42,717 nt of DNA from Candidatus Tetragenococcus pullicola (GTDB taxonomy: Bacteria; Bacillota; Bacilli; Lactobacillales; Enterococcaceae): the NCBI GenBank assembly GCA_019115705.1, contig DXDB01000139.1:1-42717 (forward strand), in the 5' to 3' direction. Of the stretch, positions 33,253 through 41,910 are shown one piece after another. The first letter of the stretch is position 1, and each line of letters starts with the position of its first letter. The notes beneath the pieces are model-generated. The model searched no databases, was not told the DNA's origin, and saw only the letters and a list, made by a program, of their open reading frames with translations. The translations under genes were made by a program, and so were the position numbers.

Positions 33253-33633
33253 ATGTCTTTACAAGAAGTCTTTTTATTAATTAAGGAACAAAAAATTCTC
33301 TTTTTATTATCGTTACTTTCAATTGCTATGGTGATTGATTTTCTAAGCGGCCTCATTGCAGCCAAAATTACAAATACGATTACATCAAAAATCGGAATCA
33401 ATGGTATTTTACGAAAAGTAGCGAGTATCATGTTGTTAGTCTTTTTTATCCCAGTAGCCATGATTATTCCCAATCATTCAGGGTTAGCTTTAGTATACAT
33501 TTTGTATCTAGGCTATCTTTTGATGGAAATCCAATCTATTTTAGAAAATTATCAAAAAATGGGTATCGATATTCATATTTTTAATTCTTTTTTAGAAAAA
33601 CTTATAACCGCTTTTCAGCACTTTTTTCATTAA
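33253..33633 (+). CDS. Phage holin family protein (toxin secretion/phage lysis holin type)
   Basis: A 126-aa small membrane protein of the phage_holin_4 (TIGR01593-like) group. There are three or so hydrophobic segments at about 13-38, 57-77 and 80-95, with the family's D-F-L-S-G-L-I-A-A-K, S-x-x-G-x-x-G-I-L-R-K and a short acidic/Lys C-terminal helix. Phage holins permeabilise membranes; chromosomal ones without an endolysin often act in wall turnover or protein release. Here no endolysin, phage gene or attachment site is nearby. Excellent GGAGGTG RBS; single-gene unit with its own terminator. Confidence 0.85.
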   Translation: MSLQEVFLLIKEQKILFLLSLLSIAMVIDFLSGLIAAKITNTITSKIGINGILRKVASIMLLVFFIPVAMIIPNHSGLALVYILYLGYLLMEIQSILENYQKMGIDIHIFNSFLEKLITAFQHFFH

Positions 33634-33639
33634 AATGAT

Positions 33640-33674
33640 AAGACTCCAAAGGTTAAAATTTGGAGTCTTTTTAT
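33640..33674 (+). terminator. Intrinsic terminator after the holin-like gene
   Basis: AAGACTCCAAA (33640-33650) pairs perfectly with TTTGGAGTCTT (33659-33669), 8-nt loop, then T-rich tail. Confidence 0.92.
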
Positions 33675-33790
33675 TGTCCTTTAAGTTTTTTATCAGTTAA
33701 TACTATTTAAAAGTAGTAAAAAATACTGGTAGAAGAGACCAAATAAAAGGAAGCCTCACTGGATGTACTCTATCTAAAAGAACTTATTTT

Positions 33791-33799
33791 TGGTATAAT
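33791..33799 (+). promoter_or_regulatory. Predicted extended -10 promoter of the nuclease-helicase gene
   Basis: TGGTATAAT is a perfect TATAAT with TG extension, about 20 nt before the start codon, so the leader is very short. Confidence 0.62.
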
Positions 33800-33820
33800 T
33801 AGGAATTGGAAGGTGATTGC

Positions 33821-36184
33821 ATGCATCGGGGAAAAATATCCGTTCGAAAATTAGTAGAATTCATTTTACGTAAAGGTAGCATTGATAACCGAAAAGTAAG
33901 TAATCATACCGCACAAGAAGGATCTCGCATCCATCGCAAACTACAAAAAGAGGCGGGAGAAGATTATGAAAAGGAAGTTTTTTTACAACTAGAAGCTTCA
34001 GTCGATAAGGATCAACTGATTATTGAGGGACGAGCAGATGGCATTTTTTGTGAAAATGAAAAATGGATTATTGATGAAATAAAAACTTCCGAAGTTCATT
34101 TTGAAGACGTAGAAGATAGTCAGATTGAATTATTCTTCTCACAGGCGATGGTTTATGCTTATATATATGCTAAAAAAGAACAATTGGAAGAAATAACCGT
34201 CCAATTAACGTATTATCAAACAACTGAAAAAGAGATTACCCGGACTAGACGCAGTTTTTCTTTTGATTTTTTAACACAGTTTTTTGAAGAATTGATTGGT
34301 GAATATCATAAGTGGTTGATTTTTCAAGATGATTGGAAAAAGGTACGTAATTTCTCGCTAACAGCTTTGGACTTTCCTTATCAGGACTATCGCAAAGGGC
34401 AACGAGAACTTGCAGTTGCTGCTTATAAAACGCTACGAACCAACCAGCAACTATTTGTTGAAGCACCAACTGGGATTGGTAAAACAATGTCCACCTTATA
34501 TCCTGCCTTAAAAGCATTAGGAGAAGATCGAGCCGATCGCATTTTTTATTTGACCGCAAAAACAATTACTCGACAAGTTGCTGAAGATGCATTGTCTGCA
34601 CTAAATAAAAATAATGCCGAAGTAAAAAGCGTTACACTAACGGCAAAAGATAAAATTTGCTTTTTAGATGAAACAACTTGTAATCCAGATGACTGTCCGT
34701 ATGCCAACGGATATTATAATCGTATTAATGAAGGCTTATGGGATATTTTGCATCATGAAAACCAGTTTACTCGTCCAATTATTGAAGAATACGCACGTAA
34801 ACATCAGTTATGTCCTTTTGAGTTTTCGTTAGATATTAGTCTATTTTGCGATGTGATTATTGGCGATTATAATTATTTATTTGACCCAACTGTTTATTTA
34901 AGAAGATTTTTCGAAGAGCCTGAAGAAAACTATTATTTTTTAGTCGATGAAGCTCATAACTTGGTTAATCGTTCACGTGAGATGTATTCTGCAACGATTA
35001 ACAGAAATGCTTATTTAAATTTAAAAAAGAATTTACCAAAAGAAGAAAAACGAATCAAAAGAAAATTGACCAAAATCGAGAGTAATTTTGCTTCTATTTA
35101 TGAGCAAGCCAAAGAAGACAATTGGCAGTTTCGTCATCAAAAAGCTGGTCCAGAAAGTTTAATCGAACAATTGTATAAATTTAGTGAATTACTTAAAGAG
35201 TGGTTAGCTGCCAATCCAGAACACCCTATCTCTGAACAAGCACTCACGGTTTATTTTGATACCTTACATTTTTTAAAGATTAGTGAGTTCTATGATGATC
35301 ATTATGAGACCACCATTGAAATCAACTACAAGGATGTACAGATACGTCTTTTTTGTATAGAACCAGCGCCATTTCTAAAACAATCACTAGAGAAAGCAAA
35401 AGGAAGTATTCTTTTCTCGGCTACCTTATCCCCTTTAAATTACTATCAAGAAGTTTTAGGTGGATCAGAGGACGCGTTACGCTATCGTCTAAGTAGTCCC
35501 TTTCCGATAGAAAACCAAAAAATCGTCATTCCTTCTTTTATTCAGACGACTTATCGAAAAAGAGAAGAAAGCTTAAGGCCAATTGTTGACGTGATTCAAG
35601 CGATGGTACAAGCCAAAAAAGGAAATTATTTGATATTTTTTCCATCGTATAAATATTTGGATGATACTTTACAAGTGTTTCAAAGCAAGTATCCAAAGAT
35701 TGCAACAATCGTACAAGATTCTTTGATGAATGAGGAAGAACGGGAACAGTTTTTAGCTAAATTTGTTGAAAACCCTCAGCAATCATTGATTGGATTCTGC
35801 GTATTGGGAGGGATTTTTTCAGAAGGAATCGATCTCAAGGGAACACAACTCATTGGAACGGCGATTGTAAGTGTTGGTCTTCCTCAATTCAATCATGAAC
35901 AAGAACTGATTCGTCAATATTATGACGAGCAGCATAAAGATGGCTTTTCCTATGCTTATCAATTGCCGGGAATGAATAAGGTGATGCAAGCCGCAGGGCG
36001 AGTGATAAGAGATGAAGCAGATAAGGGAGTCGTTGTACTAATTGATCAACGATTTACCACAAGGAAATATCAACAGTTGTTTCCTCCTCATTGGCAAAAC
36101 TATAATGTCTCAAGGCAAGTGCAACAAGTAAAGGATAACTTGGATGATTTTTGGCAATGTATCGATGTGAAGGAGGAATCCTAA
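33821..36184 (+). CDS. Nuclease-helicase: PD-(D/E)XK N-terminus fused to Rad3/XPD/DinG-type helicase
   Basis: A 787-aa protein combining two activities. Residues 1 to about 190 look like a RecB/Cas4-type nuclease domain: G-R-A-D-G-I-F (about 70-76) followed by I-I-D-E-I-K-T-S (about 84-91), the D...D/E-x-K core. The helicase has Walker A A-P-T-G-I-G-K221-T, four cysteines C280, C287, C292, C331 placed as in the XPD Fe-S domain, V-D-E-A-H (about 376), and the late motifs F-S-E-G-I-D and A-A-G-R-V-I-R. It presumably unwinds and trims DNA in repair. The ATG at 33821 follows AAGGTGA; an in-frame TTG at 33806 is less likely. Confidence 0.88.
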   Translation: MHRGKISVRKLVEFILRKGSIDNRKVSNHTAQEGSRIHRKLQKEAGEDYEKEVFLQLEASVDKDQLIIEGRADGIFCENEKWIIDEIKTSEVHFEDVEDSQIELFFSQAMVYAYIYAKKEQLEEITVQLTYYQTTEKEITRTRRSFSFDFLTQFFEELIGEYHKWLIFQDDWKKVRNFSLTALDFPYQDYRKGQRELAVAAYKTLRTNQQLFVEAPTGIGKTMSTLYPALKALGEDRADRIFYLTAKTITRQVAEDALSALNKNNAEVKSVTLTAKDKICFLDETTCNPDDCPYANGYYNRINEGLWDILHHENQFTRPIIEEYARKHQLCPFEFSLDISLFCDVIIGDYNYLFDPTVYLRRFFEEPEENYYFLVDEAHNLVNRSREMYSATINRNAYLNLKKNLPKEEKRIKRKLTKIESNFASIYEQAKEDNWQFRHQKAGPESLIEQLYKFSELLKEWLAANPEHPISEQALTVYFDTLHFLKISEFYDDHYETTIEINYKDVQIRLFCIEPAPFLKQSLEKAKGSILFSATLSPLNYYQEVLGGSEDALRYRLSSPFPIENQKIVIPSFIQTTYRKREESLRPIVDVIQAMVQAKKGNYLIFFPSYKYLDDTLQVFQSKYPKIATIVQDSLMNEEEREQFLAKFVENPQQSLIGFCVLGGIFSEGIDLKGTQLIGTAIVSVGLPQFNHEQELIRQYYDEQHKDGFSYAYQLPGMNKVMQAAGRVIRDEADKGVVVLIDQRFTTRKYQQLFPPHWQNYNVSRQVQQVKDNLDDFWQCIDVKEES

Positions 36185-36210
36185 GTTTTGTTGAATCTTA
36201 TTCTAGGTAA

Positions 36211-36239
36211 TTTACAAAGGCTATAAAACAAGGTATCAT
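36211..36239 (+). promoter_or_regulatory. Predicted sigma-A promoter of the SufT-like gene
   Basis: TTTACA (36211-36216) and TATCAT (36234-36239) with a 17-nt spacer, start near 36246. Confidence 0.58.
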
Positions 36240-36268
36240 GAAAAGAGTAAGACAAGGAGGGAAAACGA

Positions 36269-36604
36269 GTGAGCGAACCAAAAACAGAACAAGAAATAAA
36301 AGAAATTAAAGACCGCATTTTGATGGCATTAGAAACTGTGATCGATCCTGAACTTGGTATCGATATTGTCAATTTGGGGTTAATCTACGACCTTGAATTT
36401 GACAGTGAAACAGGGGATACAGTCATTAAAATGACGCTAACGACCATGGGATGTCCTTTGGCTGATATATTGACAGATAATATACATGATGCTTTACAAG
36501 AAGTACCTGAAGTGAAAAATATTGAAGTGAAGCTGGTTTGGTATCCGGCTTGGTCGACTGATAAGATGAGTCGCTATGCACGGATTGCATTGGGGATTAG
36601 ATAG
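36269..36604 (+). CDS. Metal-sulfur cluster assembly factor (SufT/PaaD/DUF59 family)
   Basis: A 111-aa MIP18/DUF59 protein of the YitW/SufT type, involved in Fe-S cluster maturation. The family pattern is complete: V-I-D-P-E-L-G-I-D-I-V-N-L-G-L-I-Y-D (about 24-41), then T-T-M-G-C62-P-L-A-D, whose cysteine is the functional residue, and the W-x-P-x-W-x-x-D-x-M-S end. The start is GTG 36269, 8 nt after AGGAGGG. It has its own promoter. It follows the Fe-S-containing helicase gene, a link that is suggestive only. Confidence 0.92.
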   Translation: MSEPKTEQEIKEIKDRILMALETVIDPELGIDIVNLGLIYDLEFDSETGDTVIKMTLTTMGCPLADILTDNIHDALQEVPEVKNIEVKLVWYPAWSTDKMSRYARIALGIR

Positions 36605-37059
36605 ACTGTTGTAGCAGGGTTTAGGGCTGTTTTAAATAAGTTCATTATAGTAAACTAACCTTAAAAACCGCAACTTGTCAGGAGTCCATTCAAATTATAG
36701 TCACCATTCTTTTGTTATTTAATAGCAAAAGGATGGTGATTTTTTGACAGGATTGAAATTGAAGGAATAACTTGAGAGGAAGGAAAAACCGTTCCTGTTT
36801 ACATTCGACAGCGATGTTAAAAGTAGGTTATATGAACGTTAGGGGCGGTAAAATTATCCTTACTATTCAACAAAAACATCGAGCGCTGAAGCCACAACTA
36901 AGAGCAGAAACATTTTCTTCAAATAGTTAAATCCTTCTAATTAAGGGAAGTTGCTCCTTTCTTACTAGATTTAAGAAATATATCCTTTGTTTTACCATTG
37001 CAACTGTTATTCAAAAATGTTACGCTGTTTTAGAATATCTTGTAAAGGAGAATCAGTCA
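36605..37059 (+). other. Long intergenic region with a strong hairpin (36701-36744)
   Basis: There is no convincing gene. TCACCATTCTTTTG (36701-36714) pairs with CAAAAGGATGGTGA (36726-36739), 14 pairs with one T-G, followed by T6: a good intrinsic terminator, though about 95 nt after the SufT-like stop. Outside it, TTGTCA (36675-36680) can pair with TGACAG (36744-36749). A 32-codon frame from ATG 36832 lacks an RBS. The rest is AT-rich and unremarkable. Confidence 0.55.
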
Positions 37060-37656
37060 GTGAGAGAATGGGAGAAAGCACAAAAAGGTTATATGTATGA
37101 TGCCAACAATGACGAAGAGATTGTCAAAGCAAGAGAAGTTTGCGCTGACCTTTGTTTTGAATTTAATTCTTGTCGACCTTCAGATACAAAGAAACAAAAT
37201 TTAATTTTGCATAAAATGTTATCTTCCATCAAAGGTGAACCTGTGATTACTGCGCCATTTTATTGTGATTATGGAACAAATATTTCAATCGGAGAAAATT
37301 TTTACACCAATCATAATTGCGTCATTTTAGATGGAGCGAAGGTAACGTTTGGAGACAATGTTTTTATTGCACCAAACTGCGTCTTTTCCACTGCGGGTCA
37401 TGCCATTAATGGTCAACAAAGAGCAGCAGGATTAGAGATTGCACGACCAATTACAATTGAGGACAATATCTGGATTGGAGCAAACGTCACCGTATTACCT
37501 GGGGTTACAATTGGTGAAAATACAATTATTGGAGCTGGTAGCGTCGTAAATAAGAGTATTCCTTCTAATGTGGTTGCAGTAGGAAACCCTTGTAAAGTGA
37601 AACGGTTAATTACAGAAGAAGATAAAAAGAAATACAAGTTTTTCCAGAATAACTAA
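37060..37656 (+). CDS. Maltose/galactoside O-acetyltransferase (left-handed beta-helix)
   Basis: A 198-aa acetyl-CoA-dependent sugar acetyltransferase of the Maa/LacA type. The N-terminal helical mac domain is at about 1-58 (K-A-Q-K-G-Y-M-Y-D-A-N). Then come hexapeptide repeats: Y-G-T-N-I-S-I-G-E-N-F-Y-T-N-H-N-C (about 70-86), catalytic His in A-G-H-A-I (about 113), and I-W-I-G-A-N-V-T-V-L-P-G-V-T-I-G. The start is GTG 37060, 9 nt after AAAGGAG. It is single and ends at a hairpin. The sugar acceptor is not determined. Confidence 0.92.
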   Translation: MREWEKAQKGYMYDANNDEEIVKAREVCADLCFEFNSCRPSDTKKQNLILHKMLSSIKGEPVITAPFYCDYGTNISIGENFYTNHNCVILDGAKVTFGDNVFIAPNCVFSTAGHAINGQQRAAGLEIARPITIEDNIWIGANVTVLPGVTIGENTIIGAGSVVNKSIPSNVVAVGNPCKVKRLITEEDKKKYKFFQNN

Positions 37657-37662
37657 TTATCC

Positions 37663-37705
37663 AAAGTAAAAGATCCTCGGTCGAAGGTGTCTTTTACTTT
37701 TTTTG
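37663..37705 (+). terminator. Intrinsic terminator after the sugar acetyltransferase
   Basis: AAAGTAAAAGA (37663-37673) pairs perfectly with TCTTTTACTTT (37690-37700), then T-rich tail; CCT/AGG pairs inside the loop. Confidence 0.88.
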
Positions 37706-37770
37706 CGTATGGGAGCTATTGCTTTTATTTGTGAGACAGGATAAACTGAAAAAAAGAACGGAGGATGCGT

Positions 37771-38700
37771 ATGTTAGAAACTAATTTTGCGAATAATCTT
37801 TTTAAAAATCCTTTTATGAATGCTTCTGGTGTCCATTGTATGACGGTTGAGGAAATGGATCAGTTGGCAAAAAGTGAGGCTGGGGCTTTTATTACAAAAA
37901 GTGCAACGATAGCTCAAAGAAAAGGAAATCCCAAACCGCGCTATCGTTCTCTTGATTTAGGCAGCATCAATTCAATGGGACTTCCAAATGAAGGAATCGA
38001 TTATTACTTGGATTATGCGCTTCAAAAACAAGAAGAACAAGATGTTCCGATTTTCTTCTCAATTGCCGGAATGAGTCCTGATGAAAACATCCAAATGTTG
38101 GAAAAAATTGAAAAAAGTTCTTTTAAAGGAATCACCGAATTAAACCTTTCTTGTCCGAATGTTCCTGGCAAACCACAGGCAGCTTATGACTTTGAAGCAA
38201 CTGATGCAATTTTAGCGCGCATTTTTGCTTTTTTTAAAAAACCCTTGGGAATCAAACTGCCTCCTTATTTCGATTTGGCACATTTTGATGCGATGGCCGA
38301 TGTATTAAATAAATACCCCCTAACTTATATCAACTCCATTAACTCAGTAGGTAATGGCCTTTTTATTGATACGGATAAAGAACAAGTCGTAATAAAGCCT
38401 AAAAATGGTTTTGGAGGAATCGGTGGCGAATATGTCAAGCCCACTGCTTTAGCCAACGTGCGCGCTTTTTATACGCGTTTAAATCCGTCCATTCAAATCA
38501 TAGGAACTGGTGGAATAACCTCTGGACGAGACGCCTTTGAGCATTTGCTATGTGGTGCTTCGATGTTACAAGTTGGGACACAACTTCAAAAAGAAGGGGT
38601 TCCTGTTTTTGATCGGTTAAGCCGGGAGCTAAAAGAAATAATGACTGAAAAAGGCTATGACCATATCGAACAATTTCGCGGGAAACTAAAAGAGATGTAG
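37771..38700 (+). CDS. pyrD: Dihydroorotate dehydrogenase A (class 1A, fumarate)
   Basis: Flavoenzyme oxidising dihydroorotate to orotate in pyrimidine synthesis. Class 1A is cytosolic, uses fumarate and needs no PyrK partner. The catalytic cysteine is C128 in [14 protein letters not shown]. Also visible are N-S-M-G-L-P-N near residue 67 and [13 protein letters not shown] near 247 for FMN phosphate. At 309 aa it is the expected size. I place the start at ATG 37771 because GGAGG (37760-37764) is then 6 nt away; ATG 37765 would touch it. It is separate from other pyr genes here, and coupled to the next GNAT gene. Confidence 0.95.
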   Translation: MLETNFANNLFKNPFMNASGVHCMTVEEMDQLAKSEAGAFITKSATIAQRKGNPKPRYRSLDLGSINSMGLPNEGIDYYLDYALQKQEEQDVPIFFSIAGMSPDENIQMLEKIEKSSFKGITELNLSCPNVPGKPQAAYDFEATDAILARIFAFFKKPLGIKLPPYFDLAHFDAMADVLNKYPLTYINSINSVGNGLFIDTDKEQVVIKPKNGFGGIGGEYVKPTALANVRAFYTRLNPSIQIIGTGGITSGRDAFEHLLCGASMLQVGTQLQKEGVPVFDRLSRELKEIMTEKGYDHIEQFRGKLKEM

Positions 38701-38717
38701 TGAAAGAAGGAAATAAA

Positions 38718-39227
38718 TTGAATTTGCGTAAGGCCACAGAAGAAGATTTGAAAGAAATGATGACTATTATTTTGGAGGCAATTGAATCACTTTATATGCA
38801 AGGCTCTCCGCAATGGCAAAACGGTTATGGTCCTTCTGAACAGCAAATTTTAAAAGATATCAAAATGGGGAATTGTTATGTGTTAATTAACGATAAGACA
38901 ATTGTTGGACTTGCTTCTTTAATTCCTGGTATCGATCCGGTCTATACAAAAATTAAAGATGGTTCTTGGCAAGGGCACGATCCTTACGTATCGATTCATC
39001 GTGTAGCCGTTGCTAAAAACACTCGTAACCAGGGAGTCGCTAGTAGTCTTTTAAAAGACTTAATCAAAACAGCGGAAAAGCAAGGGTTCAAAGACGTTCG
39101 CATCGATACTCATGAACAAAATATTGGCATGCAAAAGGCCATTTTGAAGTCTGGTTTTGTCTATCGAGGAACTGTCTTTTTTCCAATTCCAGAAGGGAAA
39201 AGAAAAGCTTATCAATATTTATCATAG
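38718..39227 (+). CDS. GNAT family N-acetyltransferase
   Basis: A 169-aa acetyltransferase, substrate unknown. The acetyl-CoA site is V-A-K-N-T-R-N-Q-G-V-A-S-S-L-L (about 95-110) after I-H-R-V-A-V. The Gln/Gly-rich stretch G-S-P-Q-W-Q-N-G-Y-G-P near 29-38 is typical of a small GNAT subgroup in Lactobacillales. I choose TTG 38718 (M-N-L-R-K-A-T-E-E-D), which lies 6 nt after AGAAGG; a GTG at 38700 overlaps the pyrD stop and lacks an RBS. Co-transcribed with pyrD by spacing. Confidence 0.85.
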   Translation: MNLRKATEEDLKEMMTIILEAIESLYMQGSPQWQNGYGPSEQQILKDIKMGNCYVLINDKTIVGLASLIPGIDPVYTKIKDGSWQGHDPYVSIHRVAVAKNTRNQGVASSLLKDLIKTAEKQGFKDVRIDTHEQNIGMQKAILKSGFVYRGTVFFPIPEGKRKAYQYLS

Positions 39228-39327
39228 TAATTATTTCAACTGTCTATTTTCTTTAAAGAGTCCTTTAGCTGAGTTTTTTAAGCAAAAATGATACACTAGA
39301 GAAGAAATGAGAAAAGGGAGGTCGGCC

Positions 39328-40194
39328 ATGATGGAAGAAGATAAATCATCTCAACAAGCAGCGGTTACGGAAGCAAATTTTAACGAGATTAAAGAAGTAG
39401 CTTCAAAAAATATTGGATCAATGCTGCGCGACTTACAAGACTTTGAAGAAGCTATAAAAAATGAGGATGTCGCGGCAATCTATCGTATTTATAAAGGAAA
39501 GTTGCATAAAGAGTTAAAAGAGACATCTAACAAAAATCATGAAATTGATGAATTATTAGCTAAAAAACTACAAGACCGTTTTTTGGAAACTTTTCCTTTT
39601 ATGAAACATACTAAAAAACTTTCTCCAACCATGCATTATTACACCATTGATACTTATTATCGAGAACGGCCTACGATTGCTATCGATGCAAGTATTCCTG
39701 AAATTTTTGTCTTACCTCAAGTTGATCAAAAATGGCATGAATTTCAAGATGAACAGTCCTCTCAATTGGGGGTCATCGAGCAACAGATGGATGAATTAGA
39801 AGCAAAAAAAATCACTGCCAAAACTGAAATTGAAAAAATTGATCAAAAAATTCAAGTAATCCAAGAGAAAAAGAAAACAGCTGAAGAATCCAAAGGTTTA
39901 TTTAATCGATCGAAAGCAGATGAAGAAGTGGATGAATTTAATCAACAACTGGAAGCTTTACAGACCGAAAGAAAAGAATGGCAGCCATTTTTGAACAAAA
40001 CGGACGCTATTGATCAAAAAAAGAACCAACTCATGGAACAATACCAGGCAATTCGTCTGAACAGGGCCTTAGTTATAAAAGAAATGCGCTTAGTTGATAA
40101 ACATTTTGGTTCCTTAGACAAGATGAATGAACAACTTCAAACTTTTTTACAAGACTTTCTTGATTCGAAAAAAGGAGGTGGTACTCATGAGTGA
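39328..40194 (+). CDS. Coiled-coil hypothetical protein, first of an overlapping pair
   Basis: A 288-aa soluble protein that I do not recognise. Residues 1-85 are helical with many charged residues; 95-145 form a likely beta-containing part (M-H-Y-Y-T-I-D-T-Y-Y, P-T-I-A-I-D-A-S-I-P-E-I-F-V-L-P). Residues about 150-215 are a strong heptad coiled coil rich in K, E and Q, and a helical tail follows. No membrane segment, signal peptide or nucleotide motif is visible. Start at ATG 39328 (GGGAGG at 39315-39320); an ATG at 39307 precedes this RBS. It overlaps the next gene by 8 nt, so the two are translated together and probably interact. Confidence 0.75.
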   Translation: MMEEDKSSQQAAVTEANFNEIKEVASKNIGSMLRDLQDFEEAIKNEDVAAIYRIYKGKLHKELKETSNKNHEIDELLAKKLQDRFLETFPFMKHTKKLSPTMHYYTIDTYYRERPTIAIDASIPEIFVLPQVDQKWHEFQDEQSSQLGVIEQQMDELEAKKITAKTEIEKIDQKIQVIQEKKKTAEESKGLFNRSKADEEVDEFNQQLEALQTERKEWQPFLNKTDAIDQKKNQLMEQYQAIRLNRALVIKEMRLVDKHFGSLDKMNEQLQTFLQDFLDSKKGGGTHE

Positions 40195-41116
40195 AGCAGA
40201 TAACAAACCGTCCATAGAAGAAAATGACAGGACTGAAGAAACTTCTGAATTAGCCGAAGATAAGCTGATAAATGATCCTTATTATCTTCAAAAAGAACAA
40301 GATCATTCAGAAATTGTTCAATGGATTGATTCTGTGGAAGAACAATTACAAGACCTTCGTTTGCGAAAATCTTTATTAGAAGCCAATTTTGATGAATTGA
40401 TCGTCTGTTATCGTCGGTATATCTCTGATGAAGAAGAAATATCGATGGTTGCAAAAACAAATATGTTAGAGTACTTTACCTATGAGTTATTGAAACCTTT
40501 AATAAATGTTGGTTTGAAGCCATTAGATTCTTACAACTCTTGGTCAACAAAACGCTTCTTAGTTTCTTATCAGTTAGAAGAAGACAGGACTTATACCTTG
40601 AATTTTAAGATGAACGTTGTTGATGAGCGTTTTGATTCTGATTTCATGTCACTAATTACCATTAATCCTGTTGAAATGACCGTTGCAGTAAAAGAAGAAC
40701 AAGTCGTTGAACTCATCGGTTTATGGTATGCTGAAAAGATTTTTTCTAGAAGTCAAATTTCAATGATAAACTACGATTTAAACCAATTACTTTTACATTT
40801 TAAAGAACTAGGTTTTGAAGTAAAAGAAAGTCTATTGGATAATACCCGAGCATTGGCGGTCGAACTGGAAAGTGATTTACCAGTAACAACCAAAATTCTT
40901 GATGATATTTTCATTACGACTATGGAATCAGAGGACTATGATTTTACTAAAATTGCAGAGAATAAATTTGATGTTTTGTTAAATCAAGATCAACATGTCT
41001 TGATACAAGGAAAAAAAGCATCTACACATTTGTTTATCGATTCGAATAATCGCAGAAGATCAATCTTGGACTTCTTTACACATTATCCATTTTTAGTTCC
41101 TTTATTGATTCGCTAG
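40187..41116 (+). CDS. Hypothetical protein, second of an overlapping pair
   Basis: A 309-aa soluble acidic protein, family not recognised. Residues 1-50 are acidic and probably disordered (rich in E, D, S). Residues about 55-85 are a heptad helix (V-E-E-Q-L-Q-D-L-R-L-R-K-S-L-L-E). From about 115 on it looks like a mixed alpha-beta fold, with V-S-Y-Q-L-E-E-D-R-T-Y-T-L-N-F-K. It ends hydrophobic (H-Y-P-F-L-V-P-L-L-I-R). The ATG at 40187 follows AAAGGAGGTGG, the strongest RBS in the region, and lies inside the preceding gene's end. A rho-independent terminator follows. Function unknown; I would test it as a complex partner of the coiled-coil protein. Confidence 0.75.
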   Translation: MSEADNKPSIEENDRTEETSELAEDKLINDPYYLQKEQDHSEIVQWIDSVEEQLQDLRLRKSLLEANFDELIVCYRRYISDEEEISMVAKTNMLEYFTYELLKPLINVGLKPLDSYNSWSTKRFLVSYQLEEDRTYTLNFKMNVVDERFDSDFMSLITINPVEMTVAVKEEQVVELIGLWYAEKIFSRSQISMINYDLNQLLLHFKELGFEVKESLLDNTRALAVELESDLPVTTKILDDIFITTMESEDYDFTKIAENKFDVLLNQDQHVLIQGKKASTHLFIDSNNRRRSILDFFTHYPFLVPLLIR

Positions 41117-41120
41117 GAAT

Positions 41121-41160
41121 AAGACAAAGGTTTGGCTAAGGCACAAACTTTTGTCTTCTT
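41121..41160 (+). terminator. Intrinsic terminator after the coiled-coil gene pair
   Basis: AAGACAAAGGTTTG (41121-41134) pairs with CAAACTTTTGTCTT (41144-41157), 14 pairs with one G-T, then CTTT; the T run is short, and the next gene starts only 19 nt later, so partial read-through is possible. Confidence 0.75.
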
Positions 41161-41175
41161 TAAGGAAGTGTCAAA

Positions 41176-41889
41176 ATGACCGAAGATTTACTCGAACAAA
41201 TAAATTTTTGGAACGAGTTTGCTTATGAGTATACAGAAATTCAAGAAGAAACAAGGACATCCATTGTCGAAGATATCTCAACCTATTTAAAAGAAAAAAA
41301 CGTTCTGCCAACAGATTCTTTTCTTGATTTGGCCGGAGGAAGCGGGAAATACGTTGAAACAATTTTACCGTTTGTCAACCAGTATGTATTAGTTGACTTC
41401 TCATCTAAAATGCTGGAAATTGCGCGAGAAAACCATCCATCTGAAAAATTAGCCCTCTATTGTAAAGACCAAACTAGCTTTCTTTCTCAGACTGCGGATA
41501 ATAGTTTTGATGTTGTTTTTTCAGCTATGAATCCAGCCCTACAAAAGCAAAATGACTTATTAGAATATCTTCGTATCGCTAGAAAACGAATCTGTCTTTT
41601 AAGAGTCATTGAAGAGTCTGATGAGCTTTTTTCATCGTATGAAATAAAAGACACAGCCTCGCATAAGTTGATGGAACGTTATAAAGAATGGTTACCTGTT
41701 CCTTTTGAAAGTAAAAAATTCAAGTACACTTATATGGAGACTGTTTCGAAAAAGTTTTTTAAAAGTTATTTTTCAAAAGACTTATCAAAAGAGAAACTCA
41801 GCCAAGCCTTGAATGATTTCGGTCCGCTAAATGAGCGAGAGAATAAAACAACCATTTACTTTGAAGCTTTGTTGGTTTCTGTTGGCTAA
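41176..41889 (+). CDS. Class I SAM-dependent methyltransferase
   Basis: A 237-aa methyltransferase. The SAM-binding motif I is F-L-D-L-A-G-G-S-G-K-Y (about 49-59), with the acidic motif II after V-L-V-D-F-S-S-K-M-L (about 73-82). F-D-V-V-F-S-A-M-N-P-A-L resembles motif IV. The substrate cannot be named. RBS AAGGAAG before the ATG. It starts 19 nt after the terminator of the coiled-coil pair and is 21 nt before the Mga-like gene, so the latter may share its transcript. Confidence 0.88.
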   Translation: MTEDLLEQINFWNEFAYEYTEIQEETRTSIVEDISTYLKEKNVLPTDSFLDLAGGSGKYVETILPFVNQYVLVDFSSKMLEIARENHPSEKLALYCKDQTSFLSQTADNSFDVVFSAMNPALQKQNDLLEYLRIARKRICLLRVIEESDELFSSYEIKDTASHKLMERYKEWLPVPFESKKFKYTYMETVSKKFFKSYFSKDLSKEKLSQALNDFGPLNERENKTTIYFEALLVSVG

Positions 41890-41910
41890 GGTTGATGAAA
41901 GGGGTGACTT

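Noticed and set aside
36832-36930. 32-codon frame starting ATG 36832
   Set aside because: No ribosome-binding site and no promoter; length is expected by chance.
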